Shown here piece by piece: positions 8,339 through 16,416 of a stretch of DNA of 64,000 bases. Position 1 is the stretch's first letter. The number at the start of each line of letters is the position of its first letter. This DNA comes from Ramlibacter sp. PS4R-6 (GTDB taxonomy: Bacteria; Pseudomonadota; Gammaproteobacteria; Burkholderiales; Burkholderiaceae_C), in assembly GCF_037572775.1 (NCBI RefSeq), contig NZ_JBBHKA010000001.1, forward strand, positions 744,001-808,000, read 5' to 3'. A model generated the notes under the pieces. It had not been told where the DNA came from. It saw only the letters and a list, made by a program, of their open reading frames with translations, and did no database searches. Made by a program: the position numbers and the translations under genes.

Positions 8339-9076
8339 ATGACCGTTGCCCTCGCAGGACGCGCCCCTGCCACGTTCGAGATCAAGAGCGCGAACCTCCC
8401 GCTGGTGTCGCTCCTCGTCAAGTCCACCGACCTCGCCGCCATGGCCGAGGAGCTCAAGGCGCGCTTCGGCGAGGTGCCGGAGTTCTTCGACAACGACCCG
8501 ATGGTGCTCGATTTGTCGCCGCTCGGCGGCCAGGGCGAGGTCGACTTCGGCGAGTTGCTGCACTTGCTGCGCGGCTATCGCGTGCAGCCGGTGGCGGTGC
8601 GCGGGGGGAGTGCCGAGCAGATGGAGCAGGGGGTGTTGAAGGGGTTGGCGGTGGCCAACGAGCTGCGCGTGGTGGCGGCCGCGCAGAAGCCACTGGATCC
8701 CGGCCTGCGCCGGGATGACAAGCCTTTGGGGGCGTTGGTCGTCGACAAGCCGCTGCGCTCGGGACAGCAGGTGTATGCGCGCGGGCGCGACCTCGTCGTG
8801 ATGCAAATGGTCAACCCCGGCGCCGAAGTGATCGCCGACGGCCACATCCACGTCTATGCGCCCCTGCGCGGCAAGGCCATGGCTGGCGCGAAAGGCAACA
8901 CCGACGCGCGCATCTTTTCATTGGCGATGGAGGCGCAATTGATCTCCATCGCCGGCATCTACCGCACGAGCGAAGTGCCGTTACCCGCCGAGGTGCTCGG
9001 CCACCCGGCGCAGGTGCGCCTGGAGGGCGGCGCGGACGGCAAGCTCGTGATCGAAGCGATCAACCAAGGAACCTAA
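8339..9076 (+). CDS. minC: Septum site-determining protein MinC
   Basis: A 245-residue FtsZ-assembly inhibitor. The N-terminal MinC_N domain (about 1-105) is followed by a linker and the beta-helical MinC_C domain, which carries the hallmark series LRSGQQVYARGRDLVV, GAEVIADGHIHVYAPLRGKAMAGA and DARIFSLAMEAQLISIAG. MinC_C binds MinD and the domain pair blocks Z-rings away from midcell. The start at ATG 8339 is chosen because upstream in-frame sequence lacks MinC similarity. The linker contains LDPGLRRDDK (about residues 118-128), encoded by a dispersed REP-like repeat also found at 12969-12998. It overlaps minD by one base. Confidence 0.94.
   Translation: MTVALAGRAPATFEIKSANLPLVSLLVKSTDLAAMAEELKARFGEVPEFFDNDPMVLDLSPLGGQGEVDFGELLHLLRGYRVQPVAVRGGSAEQMEQGVLKGLAVANELRVVAAAQKPLDPGLRRDDKPLGALVVDKPLRSGQQVYARGRDLVVMQMVNPGAEVIADGHIHVYAPLRGKAMAGAKGNTDARIFSLAMEAQLISIAGIYRTSEVPLPAEVLGHPAQVRLEGGADGKLVIEAINQGT
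8691..8720 (+). repeat. REP-like element embedded in the minC linker
   Basis: Thirty bases identical, in inverted orientation, to 12969-12998, including the palindromic core CCCGGCCTGCGCCGGG. It is read in frame within minC and encodes a short basic/acidic linker segment. A repeat of this kind normally lies between genes. Confidence 0.85.
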
Positions 9077-9891
9077 TGGCAAGAATCATCGTCGTTACCT
9101 CCGGCAAGGGCGGGGTGGGCAAGACCACCACCAGCGCCAGCTTCGCGTCGGGCCTGGCGCTGGCCGGCCACAAGACGGCCGTCATCGACTTCGACGTCGG
9201 CCTGCGCAACCTGGACCTCATCATGGGTTGCGAGCGGCGCGTGGTGTACGACCTGGTCAACGTGATCCACGGCGAGGCCAACCTGCACCAGGCGCTGATC
9301 AAGGACAAGCAGTGCGACAACCTGTTCGTCCTCGCTGCTTCCCAGACGCGCGACAAGGAAGCCCTGACGAAGGACGGCGTCGAGAAGGTGCTGAAGGACC
9401 TGGCCGAGATGGGCTTCGCCTACATCGTGTGCGACTCGCCCGCGGGCATCGAGACCGGTGCGCTCATGGCCATGCACTTCGCCGACGAGGCGCTGGTGGT
9501 GACCAACCCCGAGGTGTCGTCGGTGCGCGACTCCGACCGCATCCTCGGCATGCTGGCCAGCAAGACCCAGCGCGCGATCGAAGGCAAGGAGCCGATCAAG
9601 GAGCACCTGCTGATCACGCGCTACAACCCGAGCCGCGTCGACCAGGGCCAGATGCTGTCGCTGGAGGACATCCAGGACATCCTGCGCATCAAGCTGCTGG
9701 GCGTCATCCCCGAAAGCGAGACGGTGCTGCAGGCCTCCAACCAGGGCCTGCCCGCCGTGCACCTGAAAGGCAGCGACGTGAGCGAGGCCTACAAGGACGT
9801 GGTGCAGCGCTTCCTGGGCAAGGACGTGCCGATGCGCTTCATCGATGCGGCCAAGGGCGGCTTCTTCGCGCGCCTGTTCGGGGCGAAGTGA
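9076..9891 (+). CDS. minD: Septum site-determining ATPase MinD
   Basis: A 271-residue ParA/MinD-type ATPase, the normal family length. The deviant Walker A motif [10 protein letters not shown] gives Lys11 and Lys16. [15 protein letters not shown] is the switch I region and [14 protein letters not shown] the Walker B region. The C-terminus [14 protein letters not shown] is an amphipathic membrane-targeting helix. MinD binds the membrane in its ATP form, recruits MinC, and is released by MinE, which produces pole-to-pole oscillation. It sits in the order minC-minD-minE with a one-base overlap upstream and 4 bases before minE. Confidence 0.97.
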   Translation: MARIIVVTSGKGGVGKTTTSASFASGLALAGHKTAVIDFDVGLRNLDLIMGCERRVVYDLVNVIHGEANLHQALIKDKQCDNLFVLAASQTRDKEALTKDGVEKVLKDLAEMGFAYIVCDSPAGIETGALMAMHFADEALVVTNPEVSSVRDSDRILGMLASKTQRAIEGKEPIKEHLLITRYNPSRVDQGQMLSLEDIQDILRIKLLGVIPESETVLQASNQGLPAVHLKGSDVSEAYKDVVQRFLGKDVPMRFIDAAKGGFFARLFGAK

Positions 9892-9895
9892 CGCG

Positions 9896-10162
9896 ATGGG
9901 CTCGTTCCTTTCCTTCCTCCTGGGCGAAAAGAAGAAGACCGCCGGCGTCGCCAAGGAGCGGCTGCAGATCATCCTGGCGCACGAGCGCGCGGGCCGCAAC
10001 GCCGGCCAGCCCGACTACCTGCCGGCCCTGCAGCGCGACCTGGTGGCCGTGATCGGCAAGTACATCAAGATCGACCCGCGTGACATCAAGTTGCACCTGG
10101 AGAAGCAGGACAACCTGGAAGTGCTCGAGGTGAAGATCGAATTGCCCGATGCCGCGCGTTAG
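9896..10162 (+). CDS. minE: Cell division topological specificity factor MinE
   Basis: An 88-residue protein, typical for MinE. It opens with the membrane-binding helix [16 protein letters not shown], then the MinD-activating [16 protein letters not shown], and the dimerisation domain [26 protein letters not shown]. The start is ATG 9896, four bases after minD; the in-frame sequence further upstream lies inside minD and is rejected. MinE stimulates MinD ATP hydrolysis and confines MinCD inhibition to the poles. A perfect six-base inverted repeat overlapping the stop (10158-10176) has no T-tract and is only a weak terminator candidate. Confidence 0.97.
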   Translation: MGSFLSFLLGEKKKTAGVAKERLQIILAHERAGRNAGQPDYLPALQRDLVAVIGKYIKIDPRDIKLHLEKQDNLEVLEVKIELPDAAR

Positions 10163-10224
10163 GGCCAGTACCTAACACGACGGTTGTCTATACGAGGCCC
10201 CACGGCAGGGCTAAACTCGGGGGC

Positions 10225-10725
10225 ATGTCCTCCCCCGTGACCGTGCGCGTGACGCACCGTTACAACGTGTCGGCCGACAAGGTGTTCGACGCGTGGCTGA
10301 TGCCTGCCATTGCCGCGCGCTTCCTCTTCGCCACGCGCACGGGAAACATCATGCATTGCGAGATCGAGCCGGCCGTGGGTGGCCAGTTCGTGGTGACCGA
10401 CCGCCGCCCGGTGGCCGACGGCGACGAGAGCTTCTTCGACGCGCAGCACCGCGGCACGTTCCTCGAGATCGACCGCCCCAAGCGCATCACCTTCGAGTTC
10501 GTGGTCGAGCCGTACACGGAAGAGCCAACGAAGGTCACGCTGGACTTCCTGCCCATGGGCATCAGCGTGACCGACCTGGTCCTCACGCACGACCTGGGCG
10601 AGGGCGAAGACGCCAAAGTCAACGCCAAGCGCACCGAGCAAGGGTGGGAAAAGATGCTCGACCACCTGGAAAAGGTGCTCACCACCAAGACCTGGGGTGG
10701 CTTTACACGCCCGGGGGGCGTGTGA
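10225..10725 (+). CDS. SRPBCC (START-like, AHSA1-type) domain protein
   Basis: A 166-residue single-domain protein of the activator-of-Hsp90-homology/polyketide-cyclase fold. The pattern RVTHRYNVSADKVFDAWLMPAI at the start is followed by the beta-strands GGQFVVTDRR, HRGTFLEIDRPKRITFEFVV and KVTLDFLPM. The closing helix QGWEKMLDHLEKVL is also typical. Such proteins bind hydrophobic ligands in a cavity; the ligand is not predictable. It is monocistronic, 62 bases after minE. ATG 10225 is the first codon that gives the canonical start of the fold. Confidence 0.82.
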   Translation: MSSPVTVRVTHRYNVSADKVFDAWLMPAIAARFLFATRTGNIMHCEIEPAVGGQFVVTDRRPVADGDESFFDAQHRGTFLEIDRPKRITFEFVVEPYTEEPTKVTLDFLPMGISVTDLVLTHDLGEGEDAKVNAKRTEQGWEKMLDHLEKVLTTKTWGGFTRPGGV

Positions 10726-10810
10726 CCCACACGCAACGCATCCAGAGCCCTGCCTCTAAAAGTCGTCTGGATTACAGACGCCACACCCCGGTGCCCACAC
10801 AATCGGCCCT

Positions 10811-11032
10811 GTGGAAGACACCTACCACCCCGGCTCCGTGATCGCCGCCTGGCTCAGCCCCGCCATCCTTGGCGAGCTGGAGCCCATGCTGCGGCGCCTG
10901 CTGGTCGGCCAGCAGCTGTTCGTGAAACAGGACGACGGCACCTACCGCCCCAAGGGTTGCCAGTTCGGGTTGGCGCGCAGCTTCGCGTTCGCCGACCTCA
11001 ATCAGCCCACGCTGCGCCCCGCCGGCATCTAG
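10811..11032 (+). CDS. Hypothetical small protein
   Basis: A 73-residue reading frame from GTG 10811, beginning EDTYHPGSVIAAWLSPAILGELEPM. It has one leucine-rich helix (LGELEPMLRRLLVGQQLFVKQ) and a polar tail; no signal peptide, cysteine motif or known domain is recognised. It ends exactly one base before the stop of the convergent small gene. The coherent composition and snug fit between neighbours support a real gene, but the GTG start and lack of recognised relatives leave doubt. Confidence 0.45.
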   Translation: MEDTYHPGSVIAAWLSPAILGELEPMLRRLLVGQQLFVKQDDGTYRPKGCQFGLARSFAFADLNQPTLRPAGI

Positions 11033-11332
11033 CTAGAGGTTGTCGAACCTCCCCACCGCCTCGACCTGCGTGGTCACCGGCGGCTCCTCGCACCGCTCCG
11101 CGATCCCCGCCGTGAACGCCTTGAAGGCCGTCAACTTTGTGAGCGGGTTGCCGTCGTTCGTGTCGAACGCGGACACGTGCGTGAAGCTCACGCCGTCGGC
11201 GCCCTTGAACACCTGGTAGCGCAGGCCTTCGGGCGTGTCGCGCTCCAGCTGCGCGAACACGGCGCCGATCAGCCGCTCGTTTTCCGCGGCCGCGTCCGGC
11301 TTGACCTTGTAGCGAACCAGCACGGTCCTCAT
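11033..11332 (-). CDS. Hypothetical protein, possibly ferredoxin-like (ABM/DUF-type) fold
   Basis: A 99-residue cytosolic protein from ATG 11332 with a strong AGGAGG site just upstream. The sequence starts RTVLVRYKVKPDAAAENERLI and continues with LERDTPEGLRYQVFKGADG and VSFTHVSAFDT. This layout, a beta strand, a helix and strands with a Tyr/Phe-rich core, looks like the dimeric alpha+beta barrel family (antibiotic biosynthesis monooxygenase-like). That placement is by pattern only. It is convergent with the 73-residue gene and may be co-transcribed with the upstream short-chain dehydrogenase. Confidence 0.65.
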   Translation of the reverse strand: MRTVLVRYKVKPDAAAENERLIGAVFAQLERDTPEGLRYQVFKGADGVSFTHVSAFDTNDGNPLTKLTAFKAFTAGIAERCEEPPVTTQVEAVGRFDNL

Positions 11333-11387
11333 GGCAGCCTCCTGTCCAGGTAGCTGCCCGCATGATATGCAGGATTTGCCGCTGCGA

Positions 11388-12251
11388 CTATTTGTCCGCG
11401 CCGTCCTTCTTGGCCACCGCCCGCTCCTTCTGGGCCTCCTTCTTCGCCTCCTTCGACGACCCCGGCTCGGCGATCTTGCGGTGCATGGCCGCCACGGCCT
11501 GCGCCGGCATCACCTTCGAGGCGATCACCTGCAGCTTGTTCTTGACGCTGTAGACCACGTCGGCCTCGCCGTCCATCATCGCGTCCCAGCCGGCCTTGGC
11601 CACCTTGGCCGGGTCGTCCTTCTTCAGGTCGTCGCCCATGTAGGTGCCCTGCAGGTGCGCGCGCGCAAAGAACTCGGTGTCGGTGGCGCCGGGCATCAGG
11701 ATGCTCACCGACACGCCCGTGTCCTTCAGCTCGTTGCGCAGAGCCTCGCCGAACGAATCGATGAAGGCCTTGCTGCCGTTGTAGACGGCGTGGAAGCTCC
11801 CCGGCTGAAAGCCTGCGATCGAGCCCGTGATGAGGATCCGGCCCTGGCCGCGCGCCACCATGCCGCGCGCCACCTGCTGGATAAGGTAGATGGTGCCGGT
11901 GACGTTGGTGTTGATCACGTGCTGGATGTCGGCGATGTCCAGCTCCAGGAAGGGCCCGGCCGCGCCGTGGCCCGCGTTGGCCAGCAGCACGTCGACCTCG
12001 CGGCCGTCCAGCGCGTGGCACAGCTGGTCCACGCCTTCGCGCGTGGCCAGGTCGGCCTGCACGCACACCACGTCCTGCGCGCCCAGCGACTTGAAGTCCA
12101 TGACCGCTTCGTCGAGCGGCGTGTCGGCGGCCACGACCAGGTCGAAGCCCTCCTCGACGGCGCAGCGCGCCAGGTGGTAGCCGATGCCCGATGAGGCGCC
12201 CGTTACGACCGCGAGCGGCCGCAGAGAATGAGTGATTGCCATAGCACCCAT
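11388..12251 (-). CDS. Short-chain dehydrogenase/reductase (SDR)
   Basis: A 287-residue classical SDR. The nucleotide-binding motif VVTGASSGIG lies near residues 15-24, followed by LLANAGHG and a catalytic Ser in ILITGSIAGF. The Tyr-x-x-x-Lys pair is in VYNGSKAFI. The C-terminus carries an unusual charged extension of about 25 residues (GSSKEAKKEAQKERAV) beyond the SDR fold. ATG 12251 is used; an in-frame ATG at 12242 is equally plausible. The substrate is unknown. It lies between two small leftward genes, with a 55-base gap to the ABM-like gene. Confidence 0.85.
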   Translation of the reverse strand: MGAMAITHSLRPLAVVTGASSGIGYHLARCAVEEGFDLVVAADTPLDEAVMDFKSLGAQDVVCVQADLATREGVDQLCHALDGREVDVLLANAGHGAAGPFLELDIADIQHVINTNVTGTIYLIQQVARGMVARGQGRILITGSIAGFQPGSFHAVYNGSKAFIDSFGEALRNELKDTGVSVSILMPGATDTEFFARAHLQGTYMGDDLKKDDPAKVAKAGWDAMMDGEADVVYSVKNKLQVIASKVMPAQAVAAMHRKIAEPGSSKEAKKEAQKERAVAKKDGADK

Positions 12252-12293
12252 CCTAGAAGCGCAGCGCCGCGGCGCTGTCGGAGAGCGACTTTC

Positions 12294-12674
12294 TTACTTC
12301 ACGAAGCAGACTGCTTCGATCTTGTTGCCGTCGGGGTCGCGCACGAAGGCTGCGTAATAGTCGGGCGTGTACTCGGGCCGCAGGCCGGGCTTGCCGTCGT
12401 CGGCGCCGCCGAGCTCCAGCGCCTTGGCGTGGAAGTTGTCCACCTGCTCGCGCCGCTGGGCATTGAAGCAGATGTGCGTGCCGTTGCCCGGCGCGGCCTT
12501 GCCACCGTCGTGCGGCTGGCCCACCCAGAACTCGGGGAATTCGGTGCCGTAGCCGGCCGTTTCGCCGTAATCGCCCAGGCACTTGTAGCCGAGCGTGGCG
12601 AGCACCGCGTCGTAGAACGGCTTGGCGCGCTTCATGTCGTTGCTGCCGACGGAGACGTGGGAGATGACGGGCAT
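12294..12674 (-). CDS. VOC (glyoxalase/bleomycin-resistance/dioxygenase) family protein
   Basis: A 126-residue vicinal-oxygen-chelate protein. It starts ISHVSVGSNDMKRAKPFYDAVL, continues with FWVGQPHDGG and THICFNAQ, and ends with AAFVRDPDGNKIEAVCF, the typical second-half signature. The metal-binding positions are plausibly the His of ISHVS, the His of GTHICF and the Glu of KIEAV. ATG 12674 is preferred over 12701 because AAGGAAG precedes it and the fold begins there. Function could be lactoylglutathione lyase-like or ring cleavage; sequence alone does not decide. Confidence 0.83.
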   Translation of the reverse strand: MPVISHVSVGSNDMKRAKPFYDAVLATLGYKCLGDYGETAGYGTEFPEFWVGQPHDGGKAAPGNGTHICFNAQRREQVDNFHAKALELGGADDGKPGLRPEYTPDYYAAFVRDPDGNKIEAVCFVK

Positions 12675-12717
12675 GGCTGGCTTCCTTGGATGAAGCGCCA
12701 TGGTTCTACGGCGCGCG

Positions 12718-12743
12718 ACCCCGGGTCAAGGCCCGGGGTGACA
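12718..12743. repeat. REP-like palindrome
   Basis: Inverted repeat with arms ACCCCGGG and CCCGGGGT around a short TCAAGG centre. It is related in layout, though not identical, to the elements at 2704, 8691 and 12969. It lies just downstream of the leftward 49-residue gene and could act as its transcription end. Confidence 0.5.
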
Positions 12744-12750
12744 TCTGCTG

Positions 12751-12900
12751 TCAGGAGCGGCGGCTGTCTTTCTCGCCCTGGCCGGGGTCCAGCTCCTTGC
12801 GGCGCTCCTGCGGCTGGGGCTGCCGCTGGCCGCGGCGCTTTTCCTCTTCGGCCTTCGCGCGGGCGGCCTTTTCCTTGTTCAGGCGCGACTGTTTGCTCAT
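12751..12900 (-). CDS. Small highly charged protein (49 aa)
   Basis: A 49-residue frame from ATG 12900 with a strong AGGAGAG ribosome-binding site. The sequence is almost wholly polar (SKQSRLNKEKAARAKAEEEK, then QPQPQERRKELDPGQGEKD), so it is probably disordered or a short coiled coil. There is no hydrophobic core, signal peptide or known motif. Its good ribosome-binding site and separate position between VOC and nnrU genes support expression. Function unknown. Confidence 0.6.
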   Translation of the reverse strand: MSKQSRLNKEKAARAKAEEEKRRGQRQPQPQERRKELDPGQGEKDSRRS

Positions 12901-12968
12901 GGTCTCTCCTATCGAGTGAACGGAAGGCCATGCTAGGAGCGCTTGCGCGCGCGGCATCACTTCGCGCG

Positions 12969-12998
12969 TGTCATCCCGGCGCAGGCCGGGATCCAGTG
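12969..12998 (-). repeat. REP-like element downstream of nnrU
   Basis: Thirty bases identical, in inverted orientation, to the copy inside minC (8691-8720). It lies right after the nnrU stop, the usual kind of place for such an element, and its palindromic core could form a hairpin in the transcript. Confidence 0.8.
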
Positions 12999-13000
12999 AC

Positions 13001-13582
13001 TTAGTAGCCGAGCGGGCGCACGCCGATCAACGGCCCGTGCAGGAGCAGCGCGAACACCGACCACGCCACCAGCCCGGCGGCGATCGTGATCGTGGTGCCC
13101 ACGGCGTTGCCCGGGGGGTACACGGTGTTGGCGTCGCGGTCGCGCTTTCGCGCCGCGCTGAAGCTCAGCGCCGCCCACACCAGCAGCGACACGAAGAGCA
13201 CCACGTCGGCCACCACGCCCACCGCCAGCAGGTGCGCCACCGCCCAGGTCTTCACCGACAGCACCTGCGGGTGGTGGAAGCGCGCCTTGAACCAGTTGCG
13301 CGGGATGTACGCGGCGACGAAGAGCGTCATCGACAGCATCATCAGCAGCGCCGTCACGTGCTTCATCCAGTTGGGCGTGACGTACAGCACCATCGATTCC
13401 TGCTTGGCCGAATGGAAGCCCATGACGATCAGGACGAAGCCGAGGATGGACACCAGGGCATACAGCCCCTTCCACGGCCACGGCCCGATGCGCTGGATCA
13501 TGGCCGTGCGCCACGGGTCCGCGAAGATGCGCGTGGAGTGCACGCCGAGGAAGATCACCAGGCCCAGGATCATCAGCGCCAT
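13001..13582 (-). CDS. nnrU: NnrU family membrane protein
   Basis: A 193-residue integral membrane protein with five to six hydrophobic segments. It opens with the NnrU signature MALMILGLVIFLGVHSTRIF and continues with RIGPWPWKGLYALVSILGF, YIPRNWFKARFHHPQVLSVK and WAVAHLLAVG. The pattern Trp-Lys-Gly-Leu-Tyr and the conserved His/Arg residues near membrane boundaries place it in the NnrU/isoprenoid-related heme-free membrane family. NnrU was named for a locus linked to nitrite/nitric oxide reduction, but its biochemical role is unsettled. No denitrification genes are seen here. Confidence 0.85.
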   Translation of the reverse strand: MALMILGLVIFLGVHSTRIFADPWRTAMIQRIGPWPWKGLYALVSILGFVLIVMGFHSAKQESMVLYVTPNWMKHVTALLMMLSMTLFVAAYIPRNWFKARFHHPQVLSVKTWAVAHLLAVGVVADVVLFVSLLVWAALSFSAARKRDRDANTVYPPGNAVGTTITIAAGLVAWSVFALLLHGPLIGVRPLGY

Positions 13583-13703
13583 GCAGCCGCCTCCACGCTA
13601 GAAAAGTTGGGCGGGATGGTACACCTCAGCAGGTCGGGAACGGCGCCTACAGACGCAGCCCATCCGGCAGCGCAAATTGATGGCAACCCCAGGAGCAAAC
13701 GCC

Positions 13704-13946
13704 ATGTCCCGCACCAGCGCCCACCCGATGAAGGCCCTGAACGAGCACCCGCAGCAGGGCGCATGGAACCTGCCGCCCGAGGAAAAGAAGCTGGACCGCG
13801 CGCAGGTGCTGACCGGCCAGAACCCGACGACCGGGCGCAACACGAAGATGGGGCGGAAGGTGGAGAAGCCGGCGGATCCGAAGGCCGGAGGGCCTAGTGG
13901 GCAGAAGGATCGGGCGAGGCATGACAAGAGGCATGCGAATAAGTGA
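13704..13946 (+). CDS. Hypothetical small basic protein
   Basis: An 80-residue protein from ATG 13704, with AGGAG eight bases upstream. It is hydrophilic and lysine/proline-rich: SRTSAHPMKALNEHPQQGAW, then DRAQVLTGQNPTTGRNTKMG, and it ends QKDRARHDKRHANK. No domain is recognised. An earlier in-frame TTG/ATG (13677/13680) is less likely because the ribosome-binding site matches 13704. It is the last gene before the composition shift into the defence-like island. Confidence 0.6.
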   Translation: MSRTSAHPMKALNEHPQQGAWNLPPEEKKLDRAQVLTGQNPTTGRNTKMGRKVEKPADPKAGGPSGQKDRARHDKRHANK

Positions 13947-14418
13947 CCAGTAGCAATTCACGAGAACTCGAAACCTAAGTTTCTTGACCGGTGCCCGATC
14001 TTGCGAACTGCAAGCGGGGCGGAATTGCTTGGTGCGCTTCGCGTGCCCTCCGCCGCGCCCCTGGGGTAATGTCGGCCTGATTGCGGCAGCAATCGCGAAG
14101 CGTTTGCGGTCTTGCGGGGACACGCGGCCATCCGGGAAAAGGGGGACGATCGTCGTAGTCGACATCTCGAAGCCGCACCCGGCGCCCCGCACCATCTTGC
14201 TGGCTTTCGGTTAGCGCTTTCGGGTTCGCCCCGATGCTGATCCTGCCGACGCGCCTGAGGATTAGCACGCTAACGGAAGGCCTCCCTATCACAAACTCTC
14301 AAGGTTTCATCGCTTTTGCTTTGACGCGAAGAGACGACTAGACTCTTCCGCCAAAGGGTGGCGCCTAGTAGAGAGCCGAAGCTAGCATCGCGAGCCCGGG
14401 GGGAAACGAGGTGACGAC
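13947..14418. other. Gene-free junction upstream of the island
   Basis: About 470 bases with no convincing gene: open frames on either strand lack good starts and read as low-quality protein. Base composition falls towards AT-richer here, marking the island's left edge. TTGACG at 14321-14326 is a possible -35 element, but the nearby TAGACT (14339) is too close to be its -10, so no complete promoter is called. No tRNA, direct repeat or integrase remnant was found by eye. Confidence 0.5.
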
Positions 14419-16416
14419 ATGCAAACTGCTTCAGAGCGCGAGCCGGAGAGATATTTGGGCATCAGCAACGACAATAAGACGATCGCCATCAAGCCTTCAA
14501 ATCTCGGCCGACTCCAGCAGAGAGCATTTGGTGGTGAAGACGTTGCCGCACGTCCAAATTTCGCTGACGATGCATGGTGGCCAACGGGAGAGTTGCTTCC
14601 CGGCGTCAGTGAATTGATCGACGATGCACTGACAAACGAAGGTCGCCGCGAAGGGTTGACCGCCTACTTTCTCTTAGGCGGCGCCGGCAACGGCAAGTCG
14701 TTTGCTATTCGTCAACTCACCGCCCGCCTCGGCATCGAATTGCCAACGAGCGATCGCCTTGCTAGGCGCCTCCATCAGGCGCATCGGAAAGACGCCGATT
14801 TCGTCTTACTGAACGACGCGACAATCGCGCCACTGACCGACTATCCCAAGACTCAGAATGTGGCGCTCGCATCTGATTTGACTGCGTGGTGGAAACGCTC
14901 TGCGAAAAAGCCAGTGGTCGCGTTCTGCGGCGTCAACCGAGGCATCCTCGTCGATGAACTGAAGGAGCTTGCCCAAACCGGCGCGCCCATCAACAAGCTC
15001 TCAACGGAAGTCTTGCGTTGGTTAGCGAATCCGAACTACCCCATCGCCACGCACATGGGCGCTCCTCTCCTGCACGATGACTCGATTAGCGTAAGAGCGA
15101 ATTGTCATGAGGTAAAGATGATCGTCGGCGGGCGCCAAATGCGCTTGGTTGCATTGGCGGTCGATGCATCGTCACTGTTCGAAGTCCCGCCAAACGGTGG
15201 GCCCGCGCGCGCCGCGGCGCTGATCACTCAGGTCGTCGACCGATGCGCGCCGGAAGGGGCGCAACGCGATCGACTTTGCCCCATTCGCGCGAATCTCGAA
15301 CAACTCTCCGGCACCCATGGAATAGACAGATGGGCTGCAGCGATTGCGTCCGCCGAAATCGCCGCCGGAAAGTTTTTTAGCTATCGCGACGTTTGGGGAT
15401 TGGTTGCACTCTCAGTACTGGGATCACGCGTGGCGCCCGATGGCGAGGGCGGAGCAGCATTGGACATTGTCGACCAGCTCCTCCGATCGGTTGACAAGGC
15501 GCAGACCACCTGGGACCGACTTCGCAATCTACTGGACCTCTCGCGCTTCCGAATGCATAACGCTCTGTATCGTGCCCCGATACCCCGAACTCGAGAGGCC
15601 GAGGCTTGGTATCCGCCGAGCACCCCCGTGCACAGCGGTCTGGCGCTTGTGGACCCATCTGCATGGCGCACGCGAGATAGTTCCGCAATCGAAGCTGGCA
15701 TGCAGTCAATTGCGATGGGCGAGCGACCGAGCGAGACTGCTAGTTGCCGAGAGCTGCTTGCTGGCGTTTGGTCGCCTTTTGATCGCGCCCTTGAGAGCGC
15801 CTTGCTCGCATTCATTGAGACTGACGAATGCAGCGATGCGGCCCGTCGCCGGCTAATCTCTTGGTTGGGTGGCTACATGCTTCGATTGGCTGCGACAGGG
15901 AGTGGCAGCCTGGGAAACGAGCAAGCCATTCACCAATGGAGGGCTTGCGAACAGTCCGCACGAAGCAACACGGCGCTTCCCATCAGGTTCAGCGAAGCAA
16001 TCCGTGCGCTGCTATACCCAAATCAAGAGGGAAGCCCTCCCCACAACGTCGCCCTGCCTGCCTTTTCGGCGCGGGCCGAGCCGATACGAATGCGCGCCCA
16101 TGGCCGCGAGCCTACTTTGGCTCGCCTATTTGACTACTCGCCGATCGCATTGCGCATTGTTCACCTTGGGGTGCGCCCCGTCATCGAGTGCTTTCTTGCT
16201 GGGACCAATACGGTTGTGGGTCAATTGACGCTCGACTTCGCTTTGGTTCGCGAAACCCTGGCTTGCCAGGAAGAGCGCGCCGGGCAGACCGAGTCAACGG
16301 CCTTCGTTGAGGCTCGCTTGGAGCGATGCAGGGCGGCCAGCCTCGATGCACTGCCCGAAGCTCACGCCCGCCTGGTAGGGCTTCTAGGCGCAGCTCACGT
16401 GGAGCTCGGCGTATGA
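14419..16416 (+). CDS. P-loop ATPase, DptF/DndF-like component of a putative defence system
   Basis: A 665-residue soluble ATPase, started at ATG 14419 with GAGG seven bases upstream. Walker A is GGAGNGKS (87-94); a Walker B-like segment DFVLLNDAT lies at about 127-135; a sensor-1-like segment VVAFCGVNRGIL lies at 166-177. The remaining 450 residues are helical with no recognised domain. It is the first of three tightly coupled genes, followed by a 483-residue protein and an FtsK-motor protein. The order and general sizes match the FGH restriction cassette of phosphorothioate systems (DndF/DptF/SspF first). That assignment is an inference from order and motifs; direct sequence similarity was not tested. 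Composition is lower-GC than flanking DNA. Confidence 0.62.
   Translation: MQTASEREPERYLGISNDNKTIAIKPSNLGRLQQRAFGGEDVAARPNFADDAWWPTGELLPGVSELIDDALTNEGRREGLTAYFLLGGAGNGKSFAIRQLTARLGIELPTSDRLARRLHQAHRKDADFVLLNDATIAPLTDYPKTQNVALASDLTAWWKRSAKKPVVAFCGVNRGILVDELKELAQTGAPINKLSTEVLRWLANPNYPIATHMGAPLLHDDSISVRANCHEVKMIVGGRQMRLVALAVDASSLFEVPPNGGPARAAALITQVVDRCAPEGAQRDRLCPIRANLEQLSGTHGIDRWAAAIASAEIAAGKFFSYRDVWGLVALSVLGSRVAPDGEGGAALDIVDQLLRSVDKAQTTWDRLRNLLDLSRFRMHNALYRAPIPRTREAEAWYPPSTPVHSGLALVDPSAWRTRDSSAIEAGMQSIAMGERPSETASCRELLAGVWSPFDRALESALLAFIETDECSDAARRRLISWLGGYMLRLAATGSGSLGNEQAIHQWRACEQSARSNTALPIRFSEAIRALLYPNQEGSPPHNVALPAFSARAEPIRMRAHGREPTLARLFDYSPIALRIVHLGVRPVIECFLAGTNTVVGQLTLDFALVRETLACQEERAGQTESTAFVEARLERCRAASLDALPEAHARLVGLLGAAHVELGV

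Noticed and set aside
10158..10176. Terminator after minE
   Set aside because: The six-base inverted repeat GTTAGG/CCTAAC is perfect, but it overlaps the stop codon and has no T-tract.
14321..14344. Promoter TTGACG ... TAGACT for the island
   Set aside because: The spacing between the two boxes is 12 bases, too short for a sigma-70 promoter; no better -10 fits the TTGACG.
16326..16412. Longer start for the 483-residue island protein
   Set aside because: The extra 29 residues are Arg/Ser-rich and lie within the upstream gene. ATG 16413 has a good ribosome-binding site and an ATGA overlap.
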